Part shown: piece after piece, positions 49,701-61,345 of the stretch | How the letters are laid out: each line of letters opens with the position of its first letter | Position numbering within the stretch: the first letter of the stretch is position 1 | NCBI GenBank assembly: GCA_032622095.1 | Contig: CP136064.1 | Span: 128,701,605 to 128,765,604 of the forward strand | Reading direction: 5' to 3' | DNA from: Siphonodentalium dalli | Lineage: Eukaryota > Mollusca > Scaphopoda > Gadilida > Siphonodentaliidae | DNA length: 64,000 nucleotides | The notes under the pieces: model-generated | Database searches by the model: none | What the model saw: the letters and a program-made list of their open reading frames with translations, nothing else | What the model was told of the DNA's origin: nothing | Made by a program: the position numbers and the translations under genes

Positions 49701-50915
49701 ATCTTTGCATTTGGTGGAGAAAAGGGGGCCTGAAAATTTGCATCTGTTCATGTTTCCATAGTACTCTAACGATATACATCTTGGTAATATGTAAGAACTC
49801 GTATTAGAGATTGACAAAGTACTGGCTAAGCGGGTTCTTTCGTACGACAATAATACAACTTTTGCAAAAGTTCAGTATTATATTACAACTGCATAGGCTA
49901 CATTATTGATTTTTATACCGTGATCACGACGATTTTTCCCTGCGGATAATGGTGAGTAGGATTAGCTGGGTACATGTTTTTTTGTAATGCGGTACCGGCA
50001 TATCAATGTGTAACCCATCATCAGAGATTTACGCTCAATGGAGTTCAAATGAGATAGTCATGTCAGCTGCCAATATTTTAATTAAGAATAGGATTATTGA
50101 GATACAGTTTTCGGGCCTGGGGCTAAAAACAAAAAACGATATTTGTGTGGGGGCTACACAAATACGCGGTGAATCGGGGTGGTGGCATTTCGTGCTAAAA
50201 CAGTAATAGTTACGTGCGCTCGCGCAACAGTATGGCGATCCGTCAGATTCGTAAGTACGTACGTTGGTGTCACCCTACCGATTTCACTCCATGACGTCAC
50301 CCTTACGCAGTACATGCCGGCGACGTTACGGAGTAGATTATAGAGTTGACGCACTTGGGACTGACTTCCGTTACTAGCTCGTTGCTATATAAACAAACAA
50401 GCGATGTGGCTTTTGTCGAAAATTGACAGTCAGTACATTCGCCCTGTATACATGTACTTTCAGAAAATACAAAACACCACAACGTTATACCCCACCAATG
50501 TCAGTGTCTCGATATCATTTTACCAAATTTCTTGTCATGAAACCGCGACAGACACGGCGTGAAATACATCGAATTGAGTAAACAATTTCCCATTGTTTCA
50601 ATTCAACTTCAAGATCGCGGTAAAATCGAAACCGCAATTTGTAAGTGGTAAACATCTGAAAAAGACATCAGGTACATGCAGAAACTAATTGTTGTGCATA
50701 TTTATTTCTATTTGAGGTGGCAATTTTTCATGTTTATCAGTATTTTTAACGATAAGAGCGATGATATGTGGGGGACTATATTTTATCTAGCGCATTAAAT
50801 TTAAAATTAAAAGTCGTGAATTGGCTGAGTGTTTTCTATGGCCGCACATTTCGTTGATAATTACGAGCCATTTGTTTGTCTAAATAACATTTTTAAGTTC
50901 GAAGAGCATTAGAAT
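46752..50915. other. unassigned 4.2-kb stretch
   Basis: Small palindromes include GGTAAATACCACGG then TGTATTTACC (47125-47148). A sequence CAGTCCCCCTTTAA at 48001-48014 resembles the right terminus of the TTAA-flanked element at 21081. Open frames (47532-47774, 48587-48811, 49593-49850, 50006-50206) are unrecognised. No exon is supported. Confidence 0.3.
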
Positions 50916-51068
50916 GGGGATAACAGTGTGGTGTTTTGTGATTTCGGAAAGGTACATGGCGAATATACTGTGGCAAATACCGCTCCGCCGTCGCCCATTA
51001 ACTAAATTTACCACAGTATATTCGCCATGTACCTTTCCGAAATCACAAAACACCACACTGTTATCCCC
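50916..51068. repeat. near-perfect palindrome, 153 bp
   Basis: The arms are about 61 bp (50916-50977 and 51007-51068) starting GGGGATAACAGTGTGGTG with one mismatch. The unpaired centre is about 30 bp. High arm identity implies a young insertion or gene conversion between arms. A related fragment CAAAACACCACAACGTTATA lies at 50469. Confidence 0.9.
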
Positions 51069-51480
51069 TAAATAAAATTATTGAAGATTGTAATTGTCTT
51101 TTTTTGCTAACATTAAATTAAATAAAATAAATTAAGTAAAATACAGTGAAATTATTTTTTTTCATTATTTTTTATTACATTTTTACGCACGTTGGCATCT
51201 CTCTGAGTGCATTCTAGTTACTGATGTTTTCAGGCTAAGTAGACCCAAATATTTTCCATGAAATTATGTAACTTGTTTGGACCGCATGGGTTTTTTGTGT
51301 GTTCGCAATTTAATTTGACCAATAGCGAATGTTCCTTGAGTGAATTCTTAGAAAAAATCGGGGTCCCCCAATCCTTAACTTACCAATGTAGCAATGCGTG
51401 TTTATTTTAAACCAAATGGCATGTTTACCTCAATTCAGCCACTTAGTTGGTTATAAATGGAAAGTACCGAGAATTACGTG
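51069..51480. other. unassigned stretch
   Basis: T- and A-rich sequence with no supported feature. Confidence 0.3.
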
Positions 51481-51499
51481 TAGTTTAATAGATGGTGCG

Positions 51500-51670
51500 A
51501 TTTGAAAATCGAGGTTTGATGTCCCCGAGACCCTGGACGAGGGGTGTCTGTCCACATTGGAATTTCCAAATGAACTCCCATCCTTGAAACAGATCGAGAT
51601 ACCAAATCCGAGTCAGCCATGTATTGTTATCGATGAGAGTATAAAATAAATTGAATTGAATTGAATTGAA
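51500..51670 (+). mobile_element. LINE 3' UTR with (ATTGA)n tail
   Basis: GTTATCGATGAGAGTATAAA is followed by AATAAATTGAATTGAATTGA repeats; the same end occurs at 19311-19351. The 130 bp upstream reads like LINE 3' UTR; no coding portion is seen. Confidence 0.6.
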
Positions 51671-52198
51671 TCGCATCCCCACCATACAGAGGCGGATCAA
51701 TCTGACTGCCGTGGGGCATGTAGGTGCAACTATGAATTGGTTGGGTGGCTTGTCACATCACGCGTACATTGGATTCCCTATATTCCTCGTTAATACGCAA
51801 CCGTGGTGGGATAAAACATCTCAACATCATGCGCTACCGAATGATTAAATTTGTCGCCGTGCGTAATTGTAGGCAAAATAACCCCAACTCTCTGAAACTA
51901 GTCATACCTATATACATCAAGTAAATCACTCATCAACTGACACAAATAGGCATTGCCCTATCATTCGCATATATCATTAGAGTAATTTCCGATGACAAAA
52001 TCACCAATGTTTTAGATGTGCGTGTATAATGAACTCAATGCGTTTATAATGAACAAATGATATAGTACTCGATCGAAATTGTTGCTATATATAACACTGC
52101 TAATGACAGTAGCATTTACATGACATGATCCAATCATGAATGTCAAACCCATGATATATATATATAATATATATATATATATATGGTATATATATATA
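51671..52198. other. unassigned stretch, ends in TA tract
   Basis: No gene is seen. A TATATA-rich tract at 52154-52198 borders the next element. Confidence 0.4.
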
Positions 52199-53270
52199 CT
52201 AGCAGGTGGACCCGACTTCGTCCGGGCTGTTTCCCCTCTGCTTTTCGGCGAATTGCGCGATTTGACCTGGAATTGTCCATTTTGATGGTCAAGGTCAGGT
52301 GGGGTCACGATTTGACCCGTCCAAAACACTACCCGGACAAAAGTACCCGACAAAGTACCCGTCGAAATCCATCAGGTTTTACCCGATTTGACCTTGAATT
52401 GATCATTTTGAAGGTCAAAGTCAGGTCGGGGTCACGATTAGTGGACCCGACTTCGTCCGGGCTGTTTCCCCTCTGCTTTTCGGCGAATTGCGCGATTTGA
52501 CCTTGAATTGTCCATTTTGAAGGTCAAGGTCAGATGGGGTCACGATTTGACCCGTCCAAAACACTGCCCGGACAAAAGTACCCGACAAAAGTACCCGTCG
52601 AAATCCATCAGGTTTTACCCGATTTGACCTTGAATTGATCATTTTGAAGGTCGAGGTCAGCTCGGGGTCACGACTCGACCCGTCCAAAACACTCAGTGGA
52701 CAAAAGTAACCCTATATATCAAATTTCGTGGAAATCCCATCAAAATTCGCGATTTGACCTTGAATTGACCCGATTTCATGGTGAAGGTCACGTCGCACGG
52801 GCAAATGAATAGGCTTATGAGACTCCCCATACGAAAGTATCCCTAGACACTAATTTTCATCGAAATCCCGTGATATTCGGGCGATTGACTTTGAAATGAC
52901 CAGATTTCAAGGTCACGGTCACGTCGCACGGGCAAATTAATAAGCCTATGCCACTCCCCGGCCGAAAGTACCGCCACATACCATGCAAGTTTCATCGAAA
53001 TCCCGTGATATTCGGGCGTTTGACCTTGAAATAACCCGCTTTCAAAGTCAAAGTCACGTCGCACGAACAAATTAATATGCCTATGCCACTTCCCGGCCGA
53101 AAATACCCCCACATACCAAGTTTCATCGAAATCGGGTCGGCCGTTTTCGAGTTCATCGCGATCACACACCCCCCCACCCACACACACACCCACCCCCACA
53201 CACACCCTCACACACCCCCACACACACACACACACATATCTTCCAAAATATATAATAGATGGTCCAAATA
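52199..53270 (+). mobile_element. RTE-like non-autonomous element, copy 1
   Basis: It starts GGACCCGACTTCGTCCGGGC at 52208 and ends with a long CA tract followed by CTTCCAAAATATATAATAGA (53240-53262). Inside are repeated boxes of TTTGACCTTGAATTGACC with spacer GTCACGTCGCACGGGCAAAT, and the terminal TTTCATCGAAATCGGGTCGG block typical of RTE-type 3' ends. The first 235 bp are duplicated head to tail (52207 and 52442). The element has no reverse transcriptase. Frames over it are repeat artefacts. Confidence 0.75.
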
Positions 53271-53576
53271 AAAAACGCGTAGAATTATGCGATACTTCAA
53301 TAACTTTCGCAGTATGTATATATCTATCTATAGAATTACCTGTCAACTCCCTTTTCGGTCATTACAGACAGGGTCCAGGTCTCGACTGTGGTCGGCCCTT
53401 TGGTGGGCTACTCTAACCTATACAGCCCGGTTCTTTAACGTGCACATAGTCACCCATGTACACGGGTCAGCCATTTATGTCGGCTCCCGATCCGACAGCG
53501 TACCGCACTCACGACAACATACCTGGACATGATGTCGCGGTGAAGGGAAGTCAGTTTTGTATTCGGATATATATTG
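53271..53576. other. unassigned dispersed-repeat-like segment
   Basis: CGGTTCTTTAACGTGCACAT at about 53428, followed by ACACGGGTCAGCC and TCGGCTCCCGATCCGAC, resembles a short repeat phrase I associate with several marine invertebrate genomes. I cannot name it. Confidence 0.3.
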
Positions 53577-54625
53577 TACTAGAAGGTGACCCGACTTCGT
53601 CCGGGCTTTGACCTTGAATTGACCATTTTGAAGGTCAAGGTCAGGTGGGGTCAAACACCAACACCTCAAAAATGGTGGAAATCGGCCCAGCGGATACCGG
53701 GAAATCGGCCCAGCGGATACCGAGATACCCTATGCATCAAATGTCGTCCGTAAAAATCCGCCAGTTTAACCCGATTTGATTTCCACTCAAGTATATAAAC
53801 GCGCCTCATATACACACGCTCATTAATTATCAAGTTTCAACGTAAAGATAAATTACCATCGGTTTCCGAGATATCGCCAAGACGTGACCCGACTTCGTCC
53901 GGGCTTTGACCTTGAATTGACCATTTTGAAGGTCAAGGTCAGGTGGGGTCAAACACCAACACCCCAAAAATGGTGGAAATCTGCCCAGCGGATACCGGGA
54001 AATCGGCCCAGTGGATACCGAGATACCCTATATACGCATCAAATTTCGTCCGTAAAAATCCGCCAGTTTAACCCGATTTGATTTCCACTCAAGTATATAA
54101 ACGCGCCTCATATACACACGCTCATTAATTATCAAGTTTCAACGTGCCCGAGATATCGTCAAGACGTCTGAAACAGTCAAATGCATCGGCCGGTTAAGCG
54201 TTAACGTGATCTAACGTTATGACCTCTAACGGCGTCATAGAAGTTACGCATTGTTTTTATCCTGATGGAAGATAGTACCACTTCTTCTTGATAATTGAGG
54301 CAGATAACTAAAACGGATACATACGCATTATATATCGTTGGGAAGAGGAAACACGAAAGATTCTCACAGTGTCATTATTATGACTGGCATTTTATTATTC
54401 GCGCTGTTTCGAATCGATTTGTAAGCACCGAACTCAAATGAAAGTCCCGTAACACAGCGTAAAAACAGATTTGACCTCGGCACGTGAAAAGTTGACCTCG
54501 GATCTGAAAATTAATATGCCTATGCCACTTCCCGACCGATAGTACCCTCACATACGAAGTTTCGTCGAAATCGGGTCGGCCGTTTTCGAGTTCATCGCGA
54601 ACACACACACACACACACACACCCT

Positions 54626-54662
<37 letters not shown>

Positions 54663-54688
54663 ATCTTTCAAAATATATAATAGATGAT
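53577..54688 (+). mobile_element. RTE-like element, copy 2, internally rearranged
   Basis: It starts ACTAGAAGGTGACCCGACTT at 53579 and ends ATCTTTCAAAATATATAATA before 54688. The first 300 bp are duplicated head to tail (53586 and 53886), each with AAATCGGCCCAGCGGATACC boxes. The unit at 54180-54490 is unlike copy 1, so this copy may hold an insertion or be two fragments. The CA tract lies at 54603-54659. Confidence 0.65.
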
Positions 54689-54750
54689 CACGAATGAGAC
54701 TTTTCAGTCATACAACGTGGTAATCTGACCATGTTTGAATTTTTGTCAGA

Positions 54751-54830
54751 ATACCCGAATCGATCCCCGGACCTTTAGCACGAGAGACTAGTTATTTAAT
54801 ACTGTACGCTATCCACTCGGCCACTGATTT
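54751..54830 (-). mobile_element. tRNA-derived SINE head
   Basis: On the minus strand, GTGGCCGAGTGGATAGCG (A box, from 54824 leftward) is followed about 45 bp later by GGGGATCGATTCGGG (B box). Spacing and sequence fit a tRNA gene or, more likely, a SINE head: acceptor-stem pairing and an anticodon arm are not convincing. Confidence 0.6.
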
Positions 54831-54979
54831 CATGCACCATGAGTATGAATGTAATGGCGTCTATCTATATATATAATTGCCGCTTTGAATAAATTATATA
54901 TTAACGTCTTTCGCACCCTTTGAGCTAAGATTGTGCACTACGTCATGTGTATATGTTGTGATATCATTTCGCATGCATT

Positions 54980-54986
54980 TAGCATA

Positions 54987-55063
<77 letters not shown>

Positions 55064-55066
55064 CTA
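54980..55066. repeat. (AT)n microsatellite
   Basis: A pure or nearly pure TA tract of about 85 bp directly abuts the 3' end of the inverted RTE-like copy. Confidence 0.95.
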
Positions 55067-55690
55067 TTATATATTTTGGAAGATCTGTCTGCCTGTCTGT
55101 GTGTCTGTGTGTGTGTTCGCGATGGACTCGAAAACGGCCGACCCGATTTCGATGAAACTTGGTATGTGGAGGTATTTTCGGCCGGGAAGTGGCATAGGCC
55201 TATTAATTTGCCCGTGCGACGTGACTTTGACCTTGAAATCGGGTAATTTCAAGGTCAAACGCCCGAATATCACGCGATTTCGATGAAACTTGGTATGTGG
55301 GGGTACTTTCTTATGGCGAGTCTCATAAGCATATTCATTTGCCCGTGCGACGTGACCTTGACCTTGAAATCGGGTAAATTCAAGGTCAAATCGCCAATTT
55401 TGATGGGATTTCGACGACATTTGATACGTGGGGTTAGTTTTGTACACTGATTGTTTTGGACGGGTCCAATCGTGACCCCGACCAGACCTTGACCTTCAAA
55501 ATGATCAATTCAAGGTCAAATCGGGTAAAACCGGATGGTTTTCGACGGGCACGTTTGTCGGGTACTTTTGTCCGGGCAGTGTTTTTGGACTGGTCAAATC
55601 GTGACCCCACTTGACCTTGACCTTCAAAATGGACAATTCAAGGTCAAAGCCCGGACGAAGTCGGGTCACCTTCTAGTATATATATACGAT
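55067..55690 (-). mobile_element. RTE-like element, copy 3, inverted
   Basis: The reverse complement starts ACTAGAAGGTGACCCGACTT (55675 leftward) and ends CTTCCAAAATATATAATAGA at 55067. It has GACCTTGAATTG and CCGTGCGACGTGACC boxes but no head-to-tail duplication and only a short GTGT tract. It is the simplest copy and best approximates the family consensus. Confidence 0.75.
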
Positions 55691-57127
55691 AGTAGCATAG
55701 TGCCGAGCGAAATATTCCACTTTAAACGAGTTGAGATATCGTCCATCTCAAAACACACTATATATGCTACATGCATATATTTTTGTCTTTATCTTATACC
55801 GAACATATCTATTTATTTCTGGATTCTTTTGGGCACCTTTTTATGTTTTTCTGAGTAAAACTCTGCGTTTTCGCATTTTGTTAAACAAAAATTGTCGTTG
55901 GTCATAAATATATGTGATTCGCCGGAATAGCAGTTAGTGCGTAATACGGTTTTAAGTTTGAGTCAAAGAAAGAATATAGTTCGCTTAACAAACTCTATAG
56001 ACTGGGAAAACAGTTCTATACAAGATAATTTTGTGTCATATATCAACATTTAATCACATGAATTTGTTCCTTCTATCATAAATATTCAACCGATTCAACA
56101 AATAATGATGTGCCAACGTTGATAAGCGTGTCAGGGGTCTCACCTCTTGTAGTCCGTTCATGCCATCTATAACGCATATATGTGTTATAGATGAAGTATA
56201 ATGCATGGTCAATATCTCCTACCGGTAAAAAATAAAGTCACATAATCGATTAGGGAATATATACACGGACTGTCAACTTAGAGACTTTACTTTATTTTGT
56301 AGACGGACTAAAATGTCGCTGGAACATGGGCATATAACGTACATGTCAATACTTGTGATTGTAAAGAAGTTTTAATCTTAATGTTTCATTGCCTTGAACG
56401 TGTATACTGTAATATAGTTGTTTGTTCAAATAAATATTCCCCTGCTTATTGGTACTTCCCCATAGCCGTTTAACTATAATAATCAGTAAACGAAATGTTG
56501 CTCGCTGGTTCAATATACGCTTTTGATATAAATGGCTGCGTTTTGGATAACTGACTGAGTGACATTTAGGCCAAGGGACCGCAACAAATCATGATGCGCC
56601 GGTACTATTGTATTATCTGAGAATTAATGGCTCGGGTTTCGATGTTTAGAAAACGTCGAAGAGCTCAGAATCTTAAAGATCGTTTCATTGCCAATTAAAA
56701 GGACATCATGACTTATTATACATGGCACCAACCATCATCGTGACCAGGTGTTAGTTCTGGTGGATTTTTTTCGATCCCTTACATGTGAATCACGTTTTTT
56801 TTGTATTCCCGTCTATTCAGAAGTTGTGTAAACCCTAGCTTCTGTTCAATCAGGCTGTGGACGATTATCGATTCTGCTTCCCCAAAAGTTGACCCTCCAT
56901 ACAAATCTGAGACATGATATTCCTTTATTGTCTCCGGTGACTGAAGCGAGGGGTCTTCGGTCGTTTAGATCGATATAATTGTCTCGACTTTCGGAAAAGA
57001 CAAACAAGATAAATAGCGCCGCAGTATTACGAATGTAAAGATCGCGAATCAGGGCTTGTATTGCGATAAAACGCCATCCAATTATTATGACGAATGACGC
57101 ACTTAACGATCACCATTTCTCTTTCAG
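55691..57127. other. region upstream of the CNG gene
   Basis: No exon is recognised. A perfect hairpin ATCTATAACGCATATATGTG...GTTATAGAT lies at 56165-56192. The 3' end holds a pyrimidine-rich acceptor for the exon below. The promoter and first exon, if noncoding, could be here or further upstream. Confidence 0.35.
57112..57127 (+). other. splice acceptor of CNG 5' exon (candidate)
   Basis: CCATTTCTCTTTCAG ends with AG at 57126-57127. It would begin an exon with about 297 bp of 5' UTR before the AUG at 57425. Another possible acceptor (TTTAG, about 57400) is weaker. Confidence 0.45.
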
Positions 57128-57424
57128 AATTGCTAATCGGCGTCAGACGCGAAGATCAAGTCGCCGAAACCCACCCTGCAATGTTTACGAATGGGACCCG
57201 AGACCGCGTGTGATAGCAACGAAGAGTCTGGACTGCTGTACCTTCATCACTAACATCCGGTTCACAAGGGAATTAATCGATGTATCACGCCAGCTGAACC
57301 TTCTCTAATATGGGAAATTGGCGACAACGTTCCAATTAATTGATGATCCATCGCTAATCGGCGAGTTGCTTTTGTAATGAGTCGAGAGAAGTCAGTTTAG
57401 CTGGATTGCAATAACGCTGGCTAG

Positions 57425-58485
57425 ATGCGACACGCGGGAGACAGGCAACGACGAAACGTCGTCGGGGACAAATCATCAAAAGACGGCATAGATCTGGTCC
57501 CACCGGAGAACAGAACCATGCGTATGTCTATCTCCGGCTCCGCTCCCGATCTGGCGCCAGAGTCTGGAACACAAAAGTTGAGGAAATTGTTCGCAAAAGC
57601 GAACAAACACGACGATCCAACTGGTGCTCATTGGCGACGTTTGCGACTCACCGTTAACGTAGCCAACGCCGTGTCAACCCCGAAGTCGCGAAAGAAAGGA
57701 GGACTCCAACGACAAGATTCGTTCCTCAAAAGGTTCTCAACTCGACAACAAAGTATTGATGATGATCCTGACGATGACCAAAGTAACGGAGGGTCTTCGG
57801 ACAAACCACACAGACTACAATTCGCTCAAAAGAAGAAAGTTGTTTTCAACCACGATGGAACGTTCATGTTTCATTGGCTGGGCATCGTTACAGTGGCTGT
57901 GTTGTATAATATTTGGACGTGCATCGCGAGGGAATCATTCCGAGAGATTCAGGAGGAACATTTCTATATGTGGCTGTCTTTAGACATTGCGTGTGATGTG
58001 ATATATATCGTTGATATTTTGGTACGATTTCGGACGGGATATTTAGACCAGGGGCTGATGGTGTATGAAACGAAAAAGTTAGCTTTCCGATATATGTCAT
58101 CCAAAAATTTCTACATGGATATTGTAACACTAACCCCGCTAGATTTGCTTCAATTGACAACAGGGATACATCCAATGTTACGGTTTCCGAGATTCCTCAA
58201 AGTGTATAGAACATTCCGTTTTAAAAATATGCTGGAGTCGAGGACAGCTTATCCAAATTTATTTCGTGTGGCTAACTTGACGCATATCTTGTTTCTCGGT
58301 GCACATTGGTTTGCGGCGTTTTATTACCTGATATCGGAAGTCGAGGATTTCAAAGGAACATGGGCATATCCAAAACCAGAGGGAGAGTTTTCGTCCGTGA
58401 CAAGGAAGTATCTCGCGTCACTCTTCTGGTCAACGCTGACACTGACAACGATAGGCGATCTTCCGCCACCAGAAACCAACTGGCA
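57425..58485 (+). CDS. cyclic-nucleotide-gated cation channel, 5' coding exon
   Basis: This exon encodes the first 353 residues plus two bases of a plasma-membrane cation channel opened by cGMP or cAMP. The N-terminus (1-140) is cytoplasmic and basic, with QRQDSFLKRFSTRQQ (96-110) and an acidic DDDPDDD stretch (112-118). Membrane segments follow: S1 about 147-167, S2 182-203, S3 228-246, S4 250-270 (LRFPRFLKVYRTFRFK), S5 283-304. The pore SLFWSTLTLTTIGDLPPPE (332-350) has the CNG filter TTIGD rather than the GYG of potassium channels. The AUG is preceded directly by an in-frame TAG, supporting this start. The tail PPPETN and the ESRTAYPN after S4 suggest the invertebrate CNG-like (CNGL) or CNGA side of the family, not vertebrate CNGB (TIGG). 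S6, C-linker and the nucleotide-binding domain must be in later exons, not seen here. Confidence 0.9.
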
Positions 58486-58491
58486 GTAAGT
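58484..58491 (+). other. splice donor of CNG exon
   Basis: CAGTAAGT: GT at 58486-58487 with a full GTAAGT consensus. Using it leaves a split codon (CA from this exon), a phase-2 intron. Reading on instead meets TAA at 58487, which would truncate the channel in the pore. Confidence 0.85.
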
Positions 58492-59772
58492 TCACATATA
58501 TAAAAACGACCCGTTTATAACTCAAATTGTATAATATACATCCAGTCAATCTGGAGCATCCGGACATCGATAATATATATAGCGAAGCCTCCTCATGTCC
58601 AAAAATGTAACAAAGAATATAAACAGATTTTTTTTTAAATTAGAAATGTTCATGTATGCGCTCTGGTTTTTGGGGTCTGCCTACTTTATTGTGTAGTACT
58701 GTAGTAGTTACTTACTGTCTGTATCGGCCGACCTATGTAAGCTTACATATATTGCTTAGACTCATAAAGTTAAAAGAAAGAGGCAACGACTGATCGTAAT
58801 CTCGATTTACGGTAATATTTTCATATATCCATGTGTATGTTTGTTTAATATTTCGACAAATTCGCTATTTCTCTTGACATGGACGCGACAACCATTTCAC
58901 TTCAGCTATCGAGACCATTGACTTTTGTCGGCCGTGGTCTAATGTCACAATCATATTTGCTTTCTTTCTCATTTCTCTCTCTTGTACCAAGAGTCCATTC
59001 TCGGGTCGTGTCTGTTGAAATGGAAGAACCCGGGGATAGCATTATCGAAGTTGATGCATCTAACGAATCGACATAAAATAACATTGTTTGGTGCATTCTC
59101 GAAAGCTGCAAAAATATCCGAAAATTTAATTTCTTTCACATACAAATTAAAAAGTCGCTGTTGATTAAACGGTATGATACCTTGAACAGTTACGGGTTGA
59201 GACCGTATACCAAGTGATCAGTCTAATACCGAAATAATTGATACCTTTATTTTATACGTGTAAGTTGTTTTTGGCGACACGTGCTGAATAACTCTTTGCT
59301 ATCTCAACTTGACGACGAACGGGTTCATATGTTTAATCCCATTATGTTCTGGTATTTAAAAAAAATATATCTAAACCTTAGGTAGCAAATTTAATGTGTA
59401 AAATCATATAGAACATCTTAAATCGAAGGTTACTTTGGCCATTTAATGTCGCCTGTATTAGTATGCACGTCTTGTCGATTAGTTCAGCGTCGAGTGGGTT
59501 TATCGGCGTGCCGTCCTGTCTGATCGAATCTGTTGGTGTGAACCAAACAAGAGGGGTAAACCCATAGGGTGCGATATTCTGGAGATTTTATCTCCAGTTC
59601 AAAATACGTTTGTAGACTGTATGGTATATGTCCTCTTAGATTGTTGGGATCGACGAAATTGTTAATTGTCGTAGGTGCTCCATGTATTATGTAAACGGTA
59701 TACACACACAAAACTACCAAATATTAAACCACATTTTCTACAACGATCATTACTATTTATGGAAGGTTGTGT

Positions 59773-60165
59773 ACCGTAAAATAGGTAACAGCTTGATCGT
59801 TATGAATTACGGTTAGATCATTTATAATATGTTTGTGGACTGTAAAAAATGCAAGAGTCTGGTCGTAATTTTACGGCGTAATGTTGGCAACTCTGCTTCC
59901 GGTATAATACCGTTAAATTTGACGGAATAGGTAACATATAGCAGTTATGCATTACGGTCAAACCGCTTATAAATATGGTTGTTTGCCGTAAAATAGGCTT
60001 CATTTTGACCGTTATGATTTCGGTTAGACTGTTTATAATATGGTTGGGTTCCGTAGCGTAAAAAATGCTACAGTTTGGTCTGTAATTTTTACGACATAAA
60101 GTTACCAACTCTGATGCCAGTAAAACACCGTAAATTTAACAGTCTAATTTTTACAGTGTATAATG
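59773..60165. repeat. degenerate CCGTAAAAT repeat
   Basis: Two and a half diverged units start CCGTAAAATAGG at 59773 and 59990 with a partial one between. Each has GGTTAGA-TGTTTATAATATG and GGTCTGTAATTTTTACG boxes. The type is unknown. Confidence 0.6.
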
Positions 60166-60962
60166 ATATTCATATTATCTTGAAATAAGATTTCAGACAA
60201 TAAAGTTTAGTAAAGCGGTTATCTTTGACATGTTGAATTATGACGTGTATGTACGGTACAATATAGGAGAAGCGCAGCTAAGAAATATCACATGCTTCGA
60301 AAAACTAGAGTAAATTGTTGTTGTTTTTAAAACTCACACTATATATGAATGATAACCTTTTGTGTCTTTGCGTGAATTAGATGTATATGTCTGTTGCATG
60401 TCAATGGTGTACCGTGAGCACAAATCTCCCAAACGAAGAGGGAAATAAATATATAGACGTTGGATTAGACTAACGCCGACAAACAGATTCCCACTCATTT
60501 TACTTGATAACTATTAGTTTGTTTAAAGCCAGAGTTTTGTTTAACTCGACCCTTTCAAATATTTAGGTATATGAGTAATTTGTGGAACAATCAGAGTGTG
60601 AGTAATGCGTGATAAGTGTTGTCCGCTTCATCACTCCAATTAATCGGAAATTGCAGAAATTGCATGTGGGAAGAGATTTCTGGATATATAAAATACTCAT
60701 TATTAGACAAAACTGCACATGATAATATTCCGCACATGAAGACATAAACAGTTCTTTAGTCTTTTAGTTATCTACATCTACAAGACACAAGTATCACTTA
60801 CAAACTGTAAACACACAACAGTTAAGTTCTTGGTAAACAGTTATAGCTTGAAACGCTAAATAAAAAATGATGTTTGTCTAACACCTGCCATGAAGTTTAT
60901 TAAAATCGTTACTACATAGAGAATACCTACAGTTTTTGTTTGAATACCGAAACATCACATGA

Positions 60963-61039
60963 GTGTCTGGAAAGAAATATCGAATTTTCACGAGTGGATG
61001 CAAGCCGCGAGTGAAAATTCGATATTTCTATCCAAACAC
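60963..61039. repeat. 77-bp hairpin
   Basis: AAATATCGAATTTTCAC in the left arm is exactly inverse in the right arm; outer GTGTCTGGA matches with changes. The loop is about 13 bp. MITE-like. Confidence 0.75.
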
Positions 61040-61199
61040 GAAAGTTATTTATATCCAGATACGAAATTAATGCGGCATTTTTACATTTAATAGTACTGCA
61101 ATTTGAACAATACTCAGGAAGAATACTTCCTACTAATCATAAGTGTCCAATTACCTAGATAAAGCAACAAGACTCGCGCAAACGTACATCGCACTATAT

Positions 61200-61255
61200 A
61201 TGTTTATGTTTGTCCAGTGTATACATTATCCAATAAACATTTATTCATTCATTCA
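61200..61255 (+). mobile_element. retroposon 3' tail
   Basis: AATAAA at 61232-61237 followed by (ATTC)n (61243-61254) resembles a LINE or SINE 3' end. No body is recognised upstream. Confidence 0.35.
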
Positions 61256-61261
61256 AGAAAT

Positions 61262-61340
61262 GAAACACGGAATCGAACCTAACAAGTCTGCGTGTCACCA
61301 GAGTCGAAATATATAGATCCCACGTTCATCGGTCACAGCT
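61262..61340 (-). mobile_element. possible tRNA-derived SINE head
   Basis: On the minus strand there is an exact B box GGTTCGATTCC (61269-61279), preceded by a weak A-box-like GTGACCGATGAACG (about 61323-61338). A tRNA fold is not evident. Confidence 0.4.
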
Positions 61341-61345
61341 GCATG

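Noticed and set aside
52012-53346. Several frames of 100-167 codons on both strands
   Set aside because: They follow the repeated TTTGACCTTGAATTG boxes and the CA tract of the RTE-like element.
54751-54830. Functional tRNA gene
   Set aside because: A- and B-box motifs are present but acceptor-stem pairing and an anticodon arm are not convincing; a SINE head fits better.
57087-57308. 73-codon plus frame before the CNG exon
   Set aside because: It crosses the candidate splice acceptor at 57127, ends well before the CNG AUG and is not in its frame; more likely 5' UTR and intron.
58879-59076. Possible second CNG exon
   Set aside because: The translation has no S6, C-linker or nucleotide-binding similarity, and overlapping frames exist on both strands.
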